The position numbers and the translations under genes were made by a program. From Sphingomonas sp. UBA4766 (GTDB taxonomy: Bacteria > Pseudomonadota > Alphaproteobacteria > Sphingomonadales > Sphingomonadaceae), in contig DHHS01000188.1 of assembly GCA_002403415.1 (NCBI GenBank), positions 1 to 5,492 of the forward strand: a stretch of 5,492 nucleotides of DNA. Direction: 5' to 3'. Position 1 is the stretch's first letter, and the number at the start of each line of letters is the position of its first letter. The notes beneath the pieces were generated by a model that worked only from the letters and a program-made list of their open reading frames with translations, did no database searches and was not told the DNA's origin. Of this stretch, positions 1 to 5,492 are shown in pieces.

Positions 1-639
1 AATGGCGCGGGCAAATCGACGCTGGGCTATGTGCTCGGCGGGCGGCCGGGCTATGAAGTGACCGGGGGCGACGTGTCCTTCAACGGCGAAGACCTCCTCG
101 CGCTTGATCCGCATGAGCGCGCGGCCGCTGGCCTGTTCCTCGGCTTTCAATACCCCGTCGAAATCCCCGGCGTGTCGAACGTGCAATTCCTGCGCGAGGC
201 GCTGAATGCGCAAAGGGCGGGTCGCGACGAACCCCCGCTCTCCGGCAGCGACTTCCTGAAGCTGGCAAAGGCGCAGGCGGCAGCGCTCGGCATGGACTAT
301 GAGATGCTCAAACGCCCGGTGAATGTCGGCTTTTCGGGCGGCGAGAAAAAGCGCAACGAAATGGTGCAGATGGGCATCATCGCACCCATCCTCGCGATCC
401 TTGATGAGACCGACTCCGGGCTCGACATCGACGCGCTGCGGGCGGTGGGCGATGGCATCAACCGCATCATGCGCGCGCCCGACAAGGCGGTGGTGCTCAT
501 CACCCATTACCAGCGGCTGCTTGATTATGTGCGGCCCGATTTCGTCCATATCCTGAGCGACGGACGGATCGTGAAAACGGGCGGACCCGAACTCGCGCTC
601 GAGCTGGAAGCAGAAGGCTATGCGGGGTTGGCGGCGTGA
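1..639 (+). CDS. sufC: SufC, Fe-S cluster assembly ATPase (5' partial)
   Basis: This is the ABC-type ATPase of the cytosolic SUF system. In the family it binds SufB and SufD as SufBC2D and uses ATP hydrolysis to remodel the scaffold while clusters are built. The reading frame is open from base 1 and gives 212 residues. The first visible residues, NGAGKST, are the end of the Walker A loop, so about 35-40 N-terminal residues lie upstream (family length is about 250). Numbering from the first codon, I see the Q-loop glutamine at 50 (GFQYP), the signature FSGGEKKRNE at 111-120, Walker B with LAILDE at 131-136, the D-loop SGLD at 139-142 and the H-loop histidine at 169 (ITHYQ). FSGGEKKRNE and the following DETDSGLDIDAL are diagnostic of SufC rather than a transporter ATPase. 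No membrane segment is present. Its stop codon overlaps the GTG start of the next gene. Identification is very secure. Confidence 0.97.
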   Translation, partial: NGAGKSTLGYVLGGRPGYEVTGGDVSFNGEDLLALDPHERAAAGLFLGFQYPVEIPGVSNVQFLREALNAQRAGRDEPPLSGSDFLKLAKAQAAALGMDYEMLKRPVNVGFSGGEKKRNEMVQMGIIAPILAILDETDSGLDIDALRAVGDGINRIMRAPDKAVVLITHYQRLLDYVRPDFVHILSDGRIVKTGGPELALELEAEGYAGLAA

Positions 640-1199
640 GCGGCATGGCCAACAAGCCGCTGACGGCGTTGCAGCGCGATTACCTTGAGAGCAGCACAAC
701 CGGCATGCCGATTGCCGGGTTGATCGCCTGGGGCGCGCTTGCGGGGATCAGCTTGCAATTGGGCAAAGCGATGCCGGCCTGGGTCGCGTTCATGGCGGCG
801 GCAGCGCCTTTCCCGCTGTCGATGGTGATCGACAAGCTGCGTGGTGCCAAGGGGCTGTCGGGGGAATCGCGCAACAACCCGCTCACCCGCCTGTTCATGC
901 GGTTCATCTTTGTGATTGCGCTGATCATTCCGCTGGTCATTTTTTCCGCACAGGCCGCGAAGTCGATTGATCTGCTTATCCTTGGCCTTGCGATCCTCGC
1001 GGGCATGATCTGGGTGCCGCATGGCTGGGCGGCCGATGACCCTGCGGGCATGATCCATTTCGTTCTGCGGGCGCTGCTTTGCTACGGCGCGTATCTCTTC
1101 GCACCCGAACCGCATCGGGGGGCCGCTATCGCCGGTGCCGCCGCGCTCACCTATGTCTATGCGGTATGGGCGATGAAGAAGCCCGGCGACGCCCGGTGA
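636..1199 (+). CDS. Six-segment integral membrane protein of unknown function within the suf operon
   Basis: I cannot name a function. The 187-residue product has about six hydrophobic segments, near residues 25-43, 46-65, 88-106, 111-131, 141-157 and 162-180, and no cleavable signal peptide. The N-terminus is hydrophilic and a basic loop (about 66-87) separates segments 2 and 3. Visible features are GMP before segment 1, NNPL at 80-83 and WVPHGW at 126-131. The overall pattern recalls small DUF7010-like membrane proteins from memory, a weak assignment. There is no redox motif, heme ligand pair or obvious transporter signature; the only cysteine is Cys149. The GTG start at 636 gives a GTGA overlap with the sufC stop and has a GGGG tract (624-627) 8 bases upstream. 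ATG at 645 is an alternative start with a poorer ribosome site. sufD begins 2 bases after the stop, so the gene is cotranscribed with the Fe-S machinery. Coding status is supported by this packing and by coherent hydrophobic segments. Confidence 0.85.
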   Translation: MSGMANKPLTALQRDYLESSTTGMPIAGLIAWGALAGISLQLGKAMPAWVAFMAAAAPFPLSMVIDKLRGAKGLSGESRNNPLTRLFMRFIFVIALIIPLVIFSAQAAKSIDLLILGLAILAGMIWVPHGWAADDPAGMIHFVLRALLCYGAYLFAPEPHRGAAIAGAAALTYVYAVWAMKKPGDAR

Positions 1200-1201
1200 C
1201 C

Positions 1202-1954
1202 ATGATGTCTTCCCTCCCCACCCGGCGTGATGAAGCGTGGCGCTATTCCGATTTGGAGGCAGTCGCCTCGGTCTGGCCGTTACCAGCGCCCGAACGGGTC
1301 GAGGTGGCGGCGGGCGCAGAGATCGCGCGCGTGATTGTGCAGGATGCGTCGGCCGACGCGGTGGCGGTGCAGGATTTTGTCGTTATGCTCGGTGCAGGCG
1401 CGCGGGCGACCTTTCACGTGCTCAATACCGGCGGGCGGCTGGGGCGCGTGACGATCGACGTGACGCTCGCGGAGGGCGCGCACTTCGAGCTGGGCGCGGC
1501 AATGCTGGGCGGTGGCGATCAGACGCTGGAGATTGTCACGACAACGCGCCATGTCGCGCCGAATGCGACCAGCAATCAGGTTGTGCGGTCGGTGCTGGGC
1601 GCGCGCGCCACCGGCAGTTATCTGGGCAAGGTCGCGGTGGCGCGACATGCCCAGAAAACCGATGCGTCGCAATCGGTAAAGGCGATGCTGCTCGCGCGCA
1701 CCGCCACCGCGAATGCCAAGCCCGAGCTTGAGATTTATGCCGATGATGTGAAATGCGCGCACGGCGCGACCGTCGGCGAGCTTGATGCGAACGCGCTGTT
1801 TTACCTGATGAGCCGGGGTATCGGCCCGGCAGCGGCCAAAGCATTGCTGCTGCGCGGGTTTATCGCCGGCGTGTTCGACGACATCGCCGACGAGGCCGCG
1901 CGCGAGACGGTGGAGGCGGCGGCCGCTGCTGCGCTCGAAAGGCTGTTGGCATGA
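1202..1954 (+). CDS. sufD: SufD, compact form, Fe-S cluster assembly scaffold subunit
   Basis: SufD pairs with SufB in the SufBC2D scaffold complex. The 250-residue product belongs to the SufB/SufD beta-helix core family. The N-terminal SufD signature is present at about residues 6-19 (PTRRDEAWRYSDLE). The core shows AQKTDASQS at 150-158, the block LEIYADDVKCAHGATVG at 176-192, and FYLMSRGI at 200-207. His187 in KCAHGAT corresponds to E. coli SufD His360, known to matter for cluster assembly. E. coli SufD has about 423 residues; here the helical region that normally follows the N-terminal motif appears to be missing and the sequence passes almost directly into beta-strands. From memory, short SufD proteins of about this size occur in sphingomonads, so this is probably a lineage form and not a broken gene. 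The ATG at 1202 is 2 bases after the preceding stop; ATG 1205 is equally possible. The stop overlaps the sufS start as ATGA. Confidence 0.94.
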   Translation: MMSSLPTRRDEAWRYSDLEAVASVWPLPAPERVEVAAGAEIARVIVQDASADAVAVQDFVVMLGAGARATFHVLNTGGRLGRVTIDVTLAEGAHFELGAAMLGGGDQTLEIVTTTRHVAPNATSNQVVRSVLGARATGSYLGKVAVARHAQKTDASQSVKAMLLARTATANAKPELEIYADDVKCAHGATVGELDANALFYLMSRGIGPAAAKALLLRGFIAGVFDDIADEAARETVEAAAAAALERLLA

Positions 1955-3174
1955 CGATAGCGGCGATTCTGCCCACCGAAGCTCAGCGCGCTATCCGCGA
2001 CGATTTTCCGGGCCTGACCCCCGGCTGGCATTATCTGGACAGCGCGGCGACCGCGCAAAAGCCGCAGAGCGTGATCGACGCGATCGCGCGCGGCTATGGT
2101 GCCGATTATGCGACGGTGCACCGGGGGGTTTACCAGCGCTCCGCCGACATGACGCTCGCCTATGAAGCCGCGCGGCGGCGGGTGGCAGGATTTATTGGCG
2201 CGGCGCACCCTGACGAAGTCGTGTTCGTGCGCGGCGCGACCGAAGGGATCAACCTCGTTGCGCAAAGCTGGGCCGCGATGCAGCTTCAGCCCGGCGACCG
2301 CATTCTGCTCAGCCAGCTTGAGCACCACAGCAACATCGTGCCGTGGCAAATCGTCGCGGCAAAGACCGGCGCGGCGATCGACGTGGTGCCGCTGACGGTG
2401 GATCACGGCATCGATCTGGACGCGATGGCGGCGATGATTACGCCTGCGCACAAGCTGGTCGCGCTCGCGCATGTGTCGAACGTGACGGGCGCGGTGCTCG
2501 ACGCACGGCGCGCCGCCGAGATTGCGCACCACGTGGGTGCCAAGCTGTTGCTCGACGGGTGTCAGGCAGTGCCGCGGATTGGGGTTGATGTGCAGGCGCT
2601 GGGCTGCGATTTCTATGTGCTGTCGGCGCACAAGCTTTACGGGCCGACCGGCATTGGTGCGCTGTGGGCGCGAGCTGACCTGCTCGCCGCGATGCCGCCG
2701 TGGCAGGGGGGCGGCGCGATGATCGACCGCGTCAGCTTTGCTGGCACGACTTACGCCCCGCCGCCCGGCCGGTTTGAGGCGGGAACGCCGCATATCGTCG
2801 GCGCGGTCGGCTTTGCCGCCGCCATTGACTATGTCGAGCGCATTGGGCTGTCACGTATTCACGCGATCGAGACCGAGCTGGTGCGCGAGGCCCGCGCGGC
2901 GCTGTCGCGCGTCAACGCGCTGCGGCTGTTCGGTCCAGCGGATGCGGCGGGCATTGTCAGCTTTGCGATCGAGGGTGTGCACCCGCACGATATTGCGACG
3001 ATCCTTGATGAGGGCGGCGTGGCGATCCGCGCCGGGCATCACTGTGCGCAACCGCTGATGGACGCGCTTGGCGTGACGGCCACCGCGCGGGCGAGCTTTG
3101 GCGCCTATAGCGACGCCAGCGATGTCGCGGCGCTGATCGACGGAATCAACCGAGTGACGCGGATTTTTGGGTAG
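1951..3174 (+). CDS. sufS: SufS, group II cysteine desulfurase
   Basis: This PLP enzyme converts L-cysteine to L-alanine and holds the released sulfur as a persulfide for the SUF scaffold. The 407 residues match the usual family length (E. coli SufS has 406). Visible motifs are YLDSAATAQKP at 28-38, VHRGVYQRS at 56-64, the HH pair at 125-126 (LEHHSN; His125 expected to stack on PLP), Asp202 and Gln205 of LLLDGCQAVP, the Schiff-base lysine Lys228 in SAHKLYGP, FEAGTP at 275-280, and the catalytic cysteine Cys365 in RAGHHCAQP. RAGHHC with its short surrounding loop is the group II (SufS/CsdA) form, not IscS/NifS. Arg380 (ARASF) fits the substrate-carboxylate arginine. The ATG start overlaps the sufD stop by four bases, which suggests translational coupling. 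No SufE gene lies in this window, so the sulfur acceptor is either encoded elsewhere or replaced by another protein. Confidence 0.97.
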   Translation: MTIAAILPTEAQRAIRDDFPGLTPGWHYLDSAATAQKPQSVIDAIARGYGADYATVHRGVYQRSADMTLAYEAARRRVAGFIGAAHPDEVVFVRGATEGINLVAQSWAAMQLQPGDRILLSQLEHHSNIVPWQIVAAKTGAAIDVVPLTVDHGIDLDAMAAMITPAHKLVALAHVSNVTGAVLDARRAAEIAHHVGAKLLLDGCQAVPRIGVDVQALGCDFYVLSAHKLYGPTGIGALWARADLLAAMPPWQGGGAMIDRVSFAGTTYAPPPGRFEAGTPHIVGAVGFAAAIDYVERIGLSRIHAIETELVREARAALSRVNALRLFGPADAAGIVSFAIEGVHPHDIATILDEGGVAIRAGHHCAQPLMDALGVTATARASFGAYSDASDVAALIDGINRVTRIFG

Positions 3175-3176
3175 GA
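3173..3176 (+). promoter_or_regulatory. Shine-Dalgarno site for sufT, overlapping the sufS stop
   Basis: AGGA is placed 8 bases before ATG 3185 and shares bases with the TAG stop of sufS (3172-3174). It supports ATG 3185 as the sufT start rather than the upstream TTG, and is consistent with ribosomes finishing sufS being close to the sufT start. Confidence 0.6.
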
Positions 3177-3184
3177 TCAGGCGG

Positions 3185-3649
3185 ATGAACGAACAGAGCA
3201 AAATCGCGGTCGAGGAAGTCACATCGGTTGCCCCTCCACCCAAGGCGCGCGTGGAAACGGCGGCCGAGACGTTTGAACGCAAGCGCGACTATCTTGACGG
3301 CTTTTTGAAGCAAGCGCCGCAGGGTGTGTCGCCGGGCGAGCCGGGCGGTGAAATCTATGACGCGGTGATCGCGGCGTTGAAGGAAATCTATGACCCTGAA
3401 ATTCCGGTCAACATTTATGATCTGGGCCTGATTTACGGGGTGGACGTCACGGCCGACGGGCATTGCGTGGTGACGATGACGCTGACGACGCCGCATTGTC
3501 CGGTCGCCGAATCAATGCCCGGCGAGGTTGAAATTCGCGTGGGCGCGGTGCCCGGTGTCGGCTCGGCCGAGGTCAATTTGGTGTGGGATCCGGCTTGGGA
3601 TCCGTCCAAGATGAGTGACGAGGCCCGGCTTGAAATGGGGATGTTGTGA
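3185..3649 (+). CDS. sufT: SufT, MIP18/DUF59-family Fe-S maturation protein
   Basis: This belongs to the MIP18 (DUF59) family of SUF-associated proteins, which help deliver clusters to client enzymes; the exact biochemistry is less settled than for SufS or SufC. The product has 154 residues. The C-terminal 100 residues hold the family core: IYDPEIPVNIYDLGLIY at 68-84, MTLTTPHCP at 98-106 with the conserved Cys105, PGVG at 123-126, and the closing WDPAWDPS and LEMGML. The first 55 residues are a charged, probably flexible extension of the kind seen in alphaproteobacterial members. I chose ATG 3185 because AGGA at 3173-3176 sits 8 bases upstream; an in-frame TTG at 3167 would overlap sufS and add six residues with no support. 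It begins 10 bases after the sufS stop and its stop overlaps the next start as TGATG. Confidence 0.93.
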   Translation: MNEQSKIAVEEVTSVAPPPKARVETAAETFERKRDYLDGFLKQAPQGVSPGEPGGEIYDAVIAALKEIYDPEIPVNIYDLGLIYGVDVTADGHCVVTMTLTTPHCPVAESMPGEVEIRVGAVPGVGSAEVNLVWDPAWDPSKMSDEARLEMGML

Positions 3650-4005
3650 TGGCCGATGTAAAGACCCGCCAGCGCCCCGCCGCGCTCAATCTCACGCCCG
3701 CTGCTGAGGCGCGCATTGCCGAGTTGATGGCCCGCGCGCCCGAGGGGATGATCGGGGTCAAGTTGTCGACGCCGCGCCGGGGCTGTTCGGGGCTTGCCTA
3801 TTCGGTCGATTATGTCGCTGAGGCTAAGGCGTTCGACGAGCGCATCGACACGCCCGGCGGCACCTTGTTCGTCGATGGCGGGTCGATCCTGTATCTGGTC
3901 GGCAGCAAGATGGACTGGGTGGAAGATGATTTCGCCGCCGGTTTCACCTTTGAAAACCCCAATGCCAAGGGCGGATGCGGGTGCGGCGAGAGTTTCACGG
4001 TGTGA
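3649..4005 (+). CDS. sufA: SufA-type (A-type carrier) Fe-S cluster protein
   Basis: This is a HesB/IscA-family A-type carrier, which in the family accepts Fe-S clusters from the SUF scaffold and passes them to apoproteins. The 118-residue product is of usual family length and carries all three cluster-binding cysteines: Cys46 in RRGCSGLAY, and Cys110 and Cys112 in the C-terminal GGCGCGESF. The start LNLTPAAEARI at 13-23 and the strand VDGGSILYLVGSKMDWVEDD (75-94) are typical. I chose ATG 3649, which shares its first base with the sufT stop and has a GGGG tract at 3637-3640 upstream; GTG 3646 would add one residue. The position as the last recognised suf gene makes SufA a better name than IscA or ErpA, although sequence alone does not separate these strictly. 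Confidence 0.93.
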   Translation: MADVKTRQRPAALNLTPAAEARIAELMARAPEGMIGVKLSTPRRGCSGLAYSVDYVAEAKAFDERIDTPGGTLFVDGGSILYLVGSKMDWVEDDFAAGFTFENPNAKGGCGCGESFTV

Positions 4006-4018
4006 GCGGGCGCGCGCG

Positions 4019-4576
4019 ATGGCCGTCATTTTTCTGAACGGCTGCACGTCCGCTGGGAAAACGAGTATTGCGCAAGCGCTTCAGGAGATACTTGATCCAG
4101 CGCATCTGCGGACCGGCATCGACGATGCGTTCGCGATGTTTCCACGCAAACTCCACAACCACCCTGACGGTTTTTTCTTTGACCGGGACGCGCGCGGCGA
4201 AATTCGCCTCAATCATGGCGCTGTCGGTCTTGCGCTGTTACAGGCGCATTCCCGGATGGCAGCAGCGCTCGCCATGAGATCGTCGGGCCTCATTTTGGAT
4301 GAAGTCGTCCTCGAAGCGGTGCTTCGCGAGGATTGGCAAGCGGCGCTTGCAGAATGTGACGTGTTTATGGTGGGCGTCCATTGCGCGCTGCCCGAGCTTG
4401 AGCGACGCGAGCGGGAAAGAGGCGATCGATTGATCGGTCAGGCGCGCGGGCAGTTTGATCTGGTGCATGTGGGGATGTCGTATGATCTGGAGGTGGATAC
4501 GACATCGGCAACGCCGACCACTGTTGCGGCCCAAATAGCCGAGGCCTATGATCGCTGGCGCTTCACGCGCGCCTAA
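4019..4576 (+). CDS. Chloramphenicol phosphotransferase-like P-loop kinase
   Basis: The 185-residue product resembles chloramphenicol 3-O-phosphotransferase of Streptomyces venezuelae (178 residues), compared from memory. Shared features are the N-terminal strand VIFLNG followed by the P-loop GCTSAGKTS at 8-16, the TGIDDAFAMFP segment at 32-42 in which Asp35 matches the proposed catalytic aspartate, the central strand LILDEVVLE at 91-99, the VGVHC strand at 118-122, the basic RERERGDR helix at 130-137 and the end motif YDLEVDTT at 155-162. It is probably a cytosolic small-molecule phosphotransferase; the true substrate is unknown and need not be chloramphenicol. The ATG at 4019 lies 13 bases after sufA, with only a weak GCGGG (4006-4010) as ribosome site, so it is likely read from the suf transcript. 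Hand-counted GC over 4081-4560 is about 60%, below about 69% in six sampled lines of sufS, which hints at separate ancestry. Its last 14 bases overlap the convergent maoC gene. Confidence 0.85.
   Translation: MAVIFLNGCTSAGKTSIAQALQEILDPAHLRTGIDDAFAMFPRKLHNHPDGFFFDRDARGEIRLNHGAVGLALLQAHSRMAAALAMRSSGLILDEVVLEAVLREDWQAALAECDVFMVGVHCALPELERRERERGDRLIGQARGQFDLVHVGMSYDLEVDTTSATPTTVAAQIAEAYDRWRFTRA
4563..4576. other. Tail-to-tail overlap of two convergent genes
   Basis: The TAA of the kinase-like gene (4574-4576, + strand) lies beyond the TGA of the maoC gene (4565-4563, - strand), so the two coding regions share 14 bases. There is no intergenic space for a terminator. Transcripts from both sides must end inside the opposing gene or further on, which would give complementary 3' ends. 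I saw no stem with a T-tract nearby. Confidence 0.9.
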
Positions 4577-5009
4577 GCAACGCCGTCCGCAGACATTCGC
4601 ACACCACGTCACCGCGTTGATTGATCATGCGATGGCGCCATGTCACCAGCCCGGCATCGGGCCGCGATTTGCTCGCGCGCAGCTCCACCACTTCGCTCGT
4701 CGCGTGGAGCGTATCGCCGATGAAGACGGGTTTCGGCATCACCAGCTTGTCATAGCCCAGATTGGCGACCAGCGTGCCCATCGTCGTCTCCGCCACCGTC
4801 AGGCCGACCATCAGGCTGAAGGTGAAGGTGCCATTGACGAGGATGCGGCCGAACTCACTCAGCGCTGCGGCCTCTGCATCCAGGTGCAGCGGTTGCGGGT
4901 TGTGGGTCATTGTCGACCACAGCAGATTGTCGGTCTCGGTCACGGTGCGCCGCAGCGGGTGGTCGATGCTGTCGCCGAGCTGCCATTCGTCGAAAAACTT
5001 GCCGGGCAC
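4563..5009 (-). CDS. MaoC-family hot-dog dehydratase/hydratase
   Basis: This is a single hot-dog domain protein of the MaoC/R-specific enoyl-CoA hydratase superfamily, expected to add or remove water on an acyl-CoA; the exact substrate cannot be read from the sequence. From the GTG start it has 148 residues. It opens with PGKFFDEWQLGD, typical of the family, followed by VTETDNLLWSTMTHNPQPLHLD, whose C-terminal part aligns with the D-x4-H active-site motif. His42 is retained, but the Asp position is Asn37. Later features are ILVNGTFTFSLMVGL at about 56-70, FIGDTLHATSEV near 95-106 and the closing CLRTALLRR. GTG 5009 is preferred because AGGAG (5020-5016) sits 6 bases upstream. ATG 5036 would add nine residues with no ribosome site. 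The gene runs against the suf operon and diverges from the gluconokinase gene. No membrane or export signal is seen. Confidence 0.9.
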   Translation of the reverse strand: MPGKFFDEWQLGDSIDHPLRRTVTETDNLLWSTMTHNPQPLHLDAEAAALSEFGRILVNGTFTFSLMVGLTVAETTMGTLVANLGYDKLVMPKPVFIGDTLHATSEVVELRASKSRPDAGLVTWRHRMINQRGDVVCECLRTALLRRA

Positions 5010-5045
5010 GATGGTCTCCTGTCGCGATCGTGTCATGTTGGCGTC
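5010..5045. promoter_or_regulatory. Short divergent intergenic region, maoC/gluconokinase
   Basis: These 36 bases separate the starts of two divergent genes, so at least one promoter must reach into coding sequence. The maoC ribosome site occupies part of it, and the direct repeat GTCATG occurs at 5032-5037 and again at 5043-5048. I could not recognise a sigma-70 -35/-10 pair in either direction, nor a ribosome site for the gluconokinase gene, which may be leaderless or use a weak site. The regulatory call is from position only. Confidence 0.45.
5016..5020 (-). promoter_or_regulatory. Shine-Dalgarno site that sets the maoC start
   Basis: On the - strand, AGGAG lies 6 bases before GTG 5009. 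This near-ideal spacing favours the GTG over the in-frame ATG at 5036, which has no purine-rich tract upstream. Confidence 0.75.
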
Positions 5046-5492
5046 ATGGACCAGCGCGCCGTTCGTGTCACGATCATCATGGGCGTCATGGGCTGTGGCA
5101 AGTCGACCTATGGCACCGCGCTTGCCGCGCGGTCAGGGGCGCGGTTTATCGAAGGCGACGATCTACACGGCGCGGCCAACCTTGCGAAAATGGCGGCGGG
5201 GATTGCGCTTGCCGATGCGGATCGCTGGCCCTGGCTCGATCGGATTGCGGCGGCAATCAACGAATCGATCGGGGATGGTGCCGATGTCGTGGCGACGTGT
5301 TCGGCGTTGCGGCGGGTCTATCGCGATCGGTTGCGCGCCGCCATCACGGCGCCGGTTCGGTTCGTGATGCTTGATGTGCCGCGTGCGGAATTATGGCGTC
5401 GGGTCGGGTCGCGCACCGGCCATTTCATGCCGCAAGCCTTGCTCGACAGCCAGCTTGCAACGCTTGAATGGCCCGGTGGCGAGGAGGGGGGA
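5046..5492 (+). CDS. gntK: Gluconokinase (3' partial)
   Basis: Gluconokinase phosphorylates D-gluconate to 6-phosphogluconate with ATP in the cytosol, feeding the Entner-Doudoroff and pentose phosphate routes. The frame stays open from ATG 5046 to the last base, giving 149 residues; E. coli GntK has about 175, so some 15-25 C-terminal residues are beyond the window. The P-loop is GVMGCGKST at 13-21, followed by the family signature EGDDLHGAANLAKM starting near residue 36, the block LADADRWPWLD, the CSALRRVYRDRLR helix, the strand VMLDVP, and RTGHFMP with LLDSQLATLE near the truncated end. These are diagnostic of the GntK family and separate it from shikimate kinase. The P-loop has Met15 and Cys17 where many relatives have Ser; both are non-catalytic positions. 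No clear Shine-Dalgarno site precedes the ATG. Met12 would start immediately before the P-loop and is less likely. Confidence 0.95.
   Translation, partial: MDQRAVRVTIIMGVMGCGKSTYGTALAARSGARFIEGDDLHGAANLAKMAAGIALADADRWPWLDRIAAAINESIGDGADVVATCSALRRVYRDRLRAAITAPVRFVMLDVPRAELWRRVGSRTGHFMPQALLDSQLATLEWPGGEEGG

Noticed and set aside
618..1115. A 165-codon open frame on the - strand opposite the membrane protein gene
   Set aside because: Its composition is Arg/His/Gln-rich with no family signature, while the + strand frame has coherent membrane segments and operon-like packing.
1079..1201. Upstream extension of sufD to a TTG at 1079
   Set aside because: It would place 41 Arg/Cys-rich residues before the SufD N-terminal motif and overlap the membrane gene by 121 bases; ATG 1202 fits the family start.
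1801..2793. A 330-codon open frame on the - strand opposite sufD and sufS
   Set aside because: It is rich in Arg and His with no recognisable motif, lies wholly antisense to two secure genes, and is what high-GC codon bias produces in that frame.
3584..3604. Direct repeat of TGGGATCCG with a 12-base period
   Set aside because: It encodes the conserved WDPxWDP motif of SufT, so the protein explains it.
3794..4018. Upstream extension of the kinase-like gene into sufA
   Set aside because: The added residues are out-of-frame sufA sequence, and the family begins with the strand right before the P-loop, as from ATG 4019.
4423..4436. Inverted repeat CGATC-4 bases-GATCG near the end of the kinase-like gene
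   Set aside because: The 5-base arms are too short for a terminator, no T-tract follows, and it sits well inside the reading frame.
4632..4641. Perfect 10-base palindrome ATGGCGCCAT inside maoC
   Set aside because: It is in coding sequence with no loop or T-tract, and palindromes of this length are expected by chance in a window of this size.
5063..5073. Inverted repeat TCGTG-T-CACGA near the gntK start
   Set aside because: It could serve as an operator half-site pair, but it lies within gntK codons, has 5-base arms and no second copy, so chance is the simpler account.
4762..5367. A 201-codon + strand frame spanning maoC and the start of gntK
   Set aside because: It crosses two divergent, clearly recognisable genes in the wrong frames and has Ser/Arg-rich composition without motifs.

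Overview
The window is a GC-rich (roughly 60-70% in the stretches counted by hand), tightly packed bacterial segment. Gene order, compact gene forms and codon use point to an alphaproteobacterium, most likely a member of the Sphingomonadales. That placement is inferred from recognised protein families and gene order; no search was run.

Bases 1 to 4005 are the distal part of a SUF iron-sulfur cluster assembly operon on the + strand. In order it holds sufC (5' end missing; the window opens inside its Walker A motif), a six-segment membrane protein of unknown function, a compact sufD, sufS, sufT (MIP18/DUF59 family) and a sufA-type carrier. Gaps run from a 4-base overlap to 10 bases, so the genes are almost certainly one transcription unit and several are probably translationally coupled. 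SufS mobilises sulfur from cysteine. The SufC ATPase and SufD, with SufB (presumably encoded upstream, outside the window), form the scaffold. SufT and the A-type carrier act in maturation and delivery to target proteins.

Bases 4019 to 4576 encode a P-loop protein of the chloramphenicol phosphotransferase family, 13 bases after sufA on the same strand. Its GC content by hand count is about 60%, against about 69% in sampled lines of sufS. It looks like a passenger gene attached to the end of the suf operon, possibly acquired.

Bases 4563 to 5009 on the - strand encode a MaoC-type hot-dog dehydratase/hydratase. It meets the kinase gene tail to tail with a 14-base overlap. Bases 5046 to the window end on the + strand encode a gluconokinase cut off by the window edge. 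It diverges from maoC across only 36 bases.

The segment is mostly ordinary housekeeping DNA. No RNA gene, insertion sequence, CRISPR array, convincing terminator or recognisable sigma-70 promoter was found. The points most worth a second look are the uncharacterised membrane protein embedded between sufC and sufD, the shortened SufD, the antibiotic-kinase-like gene riding on the suf operon, and the Asp-to-Asn change in the MaoC active-site motif.
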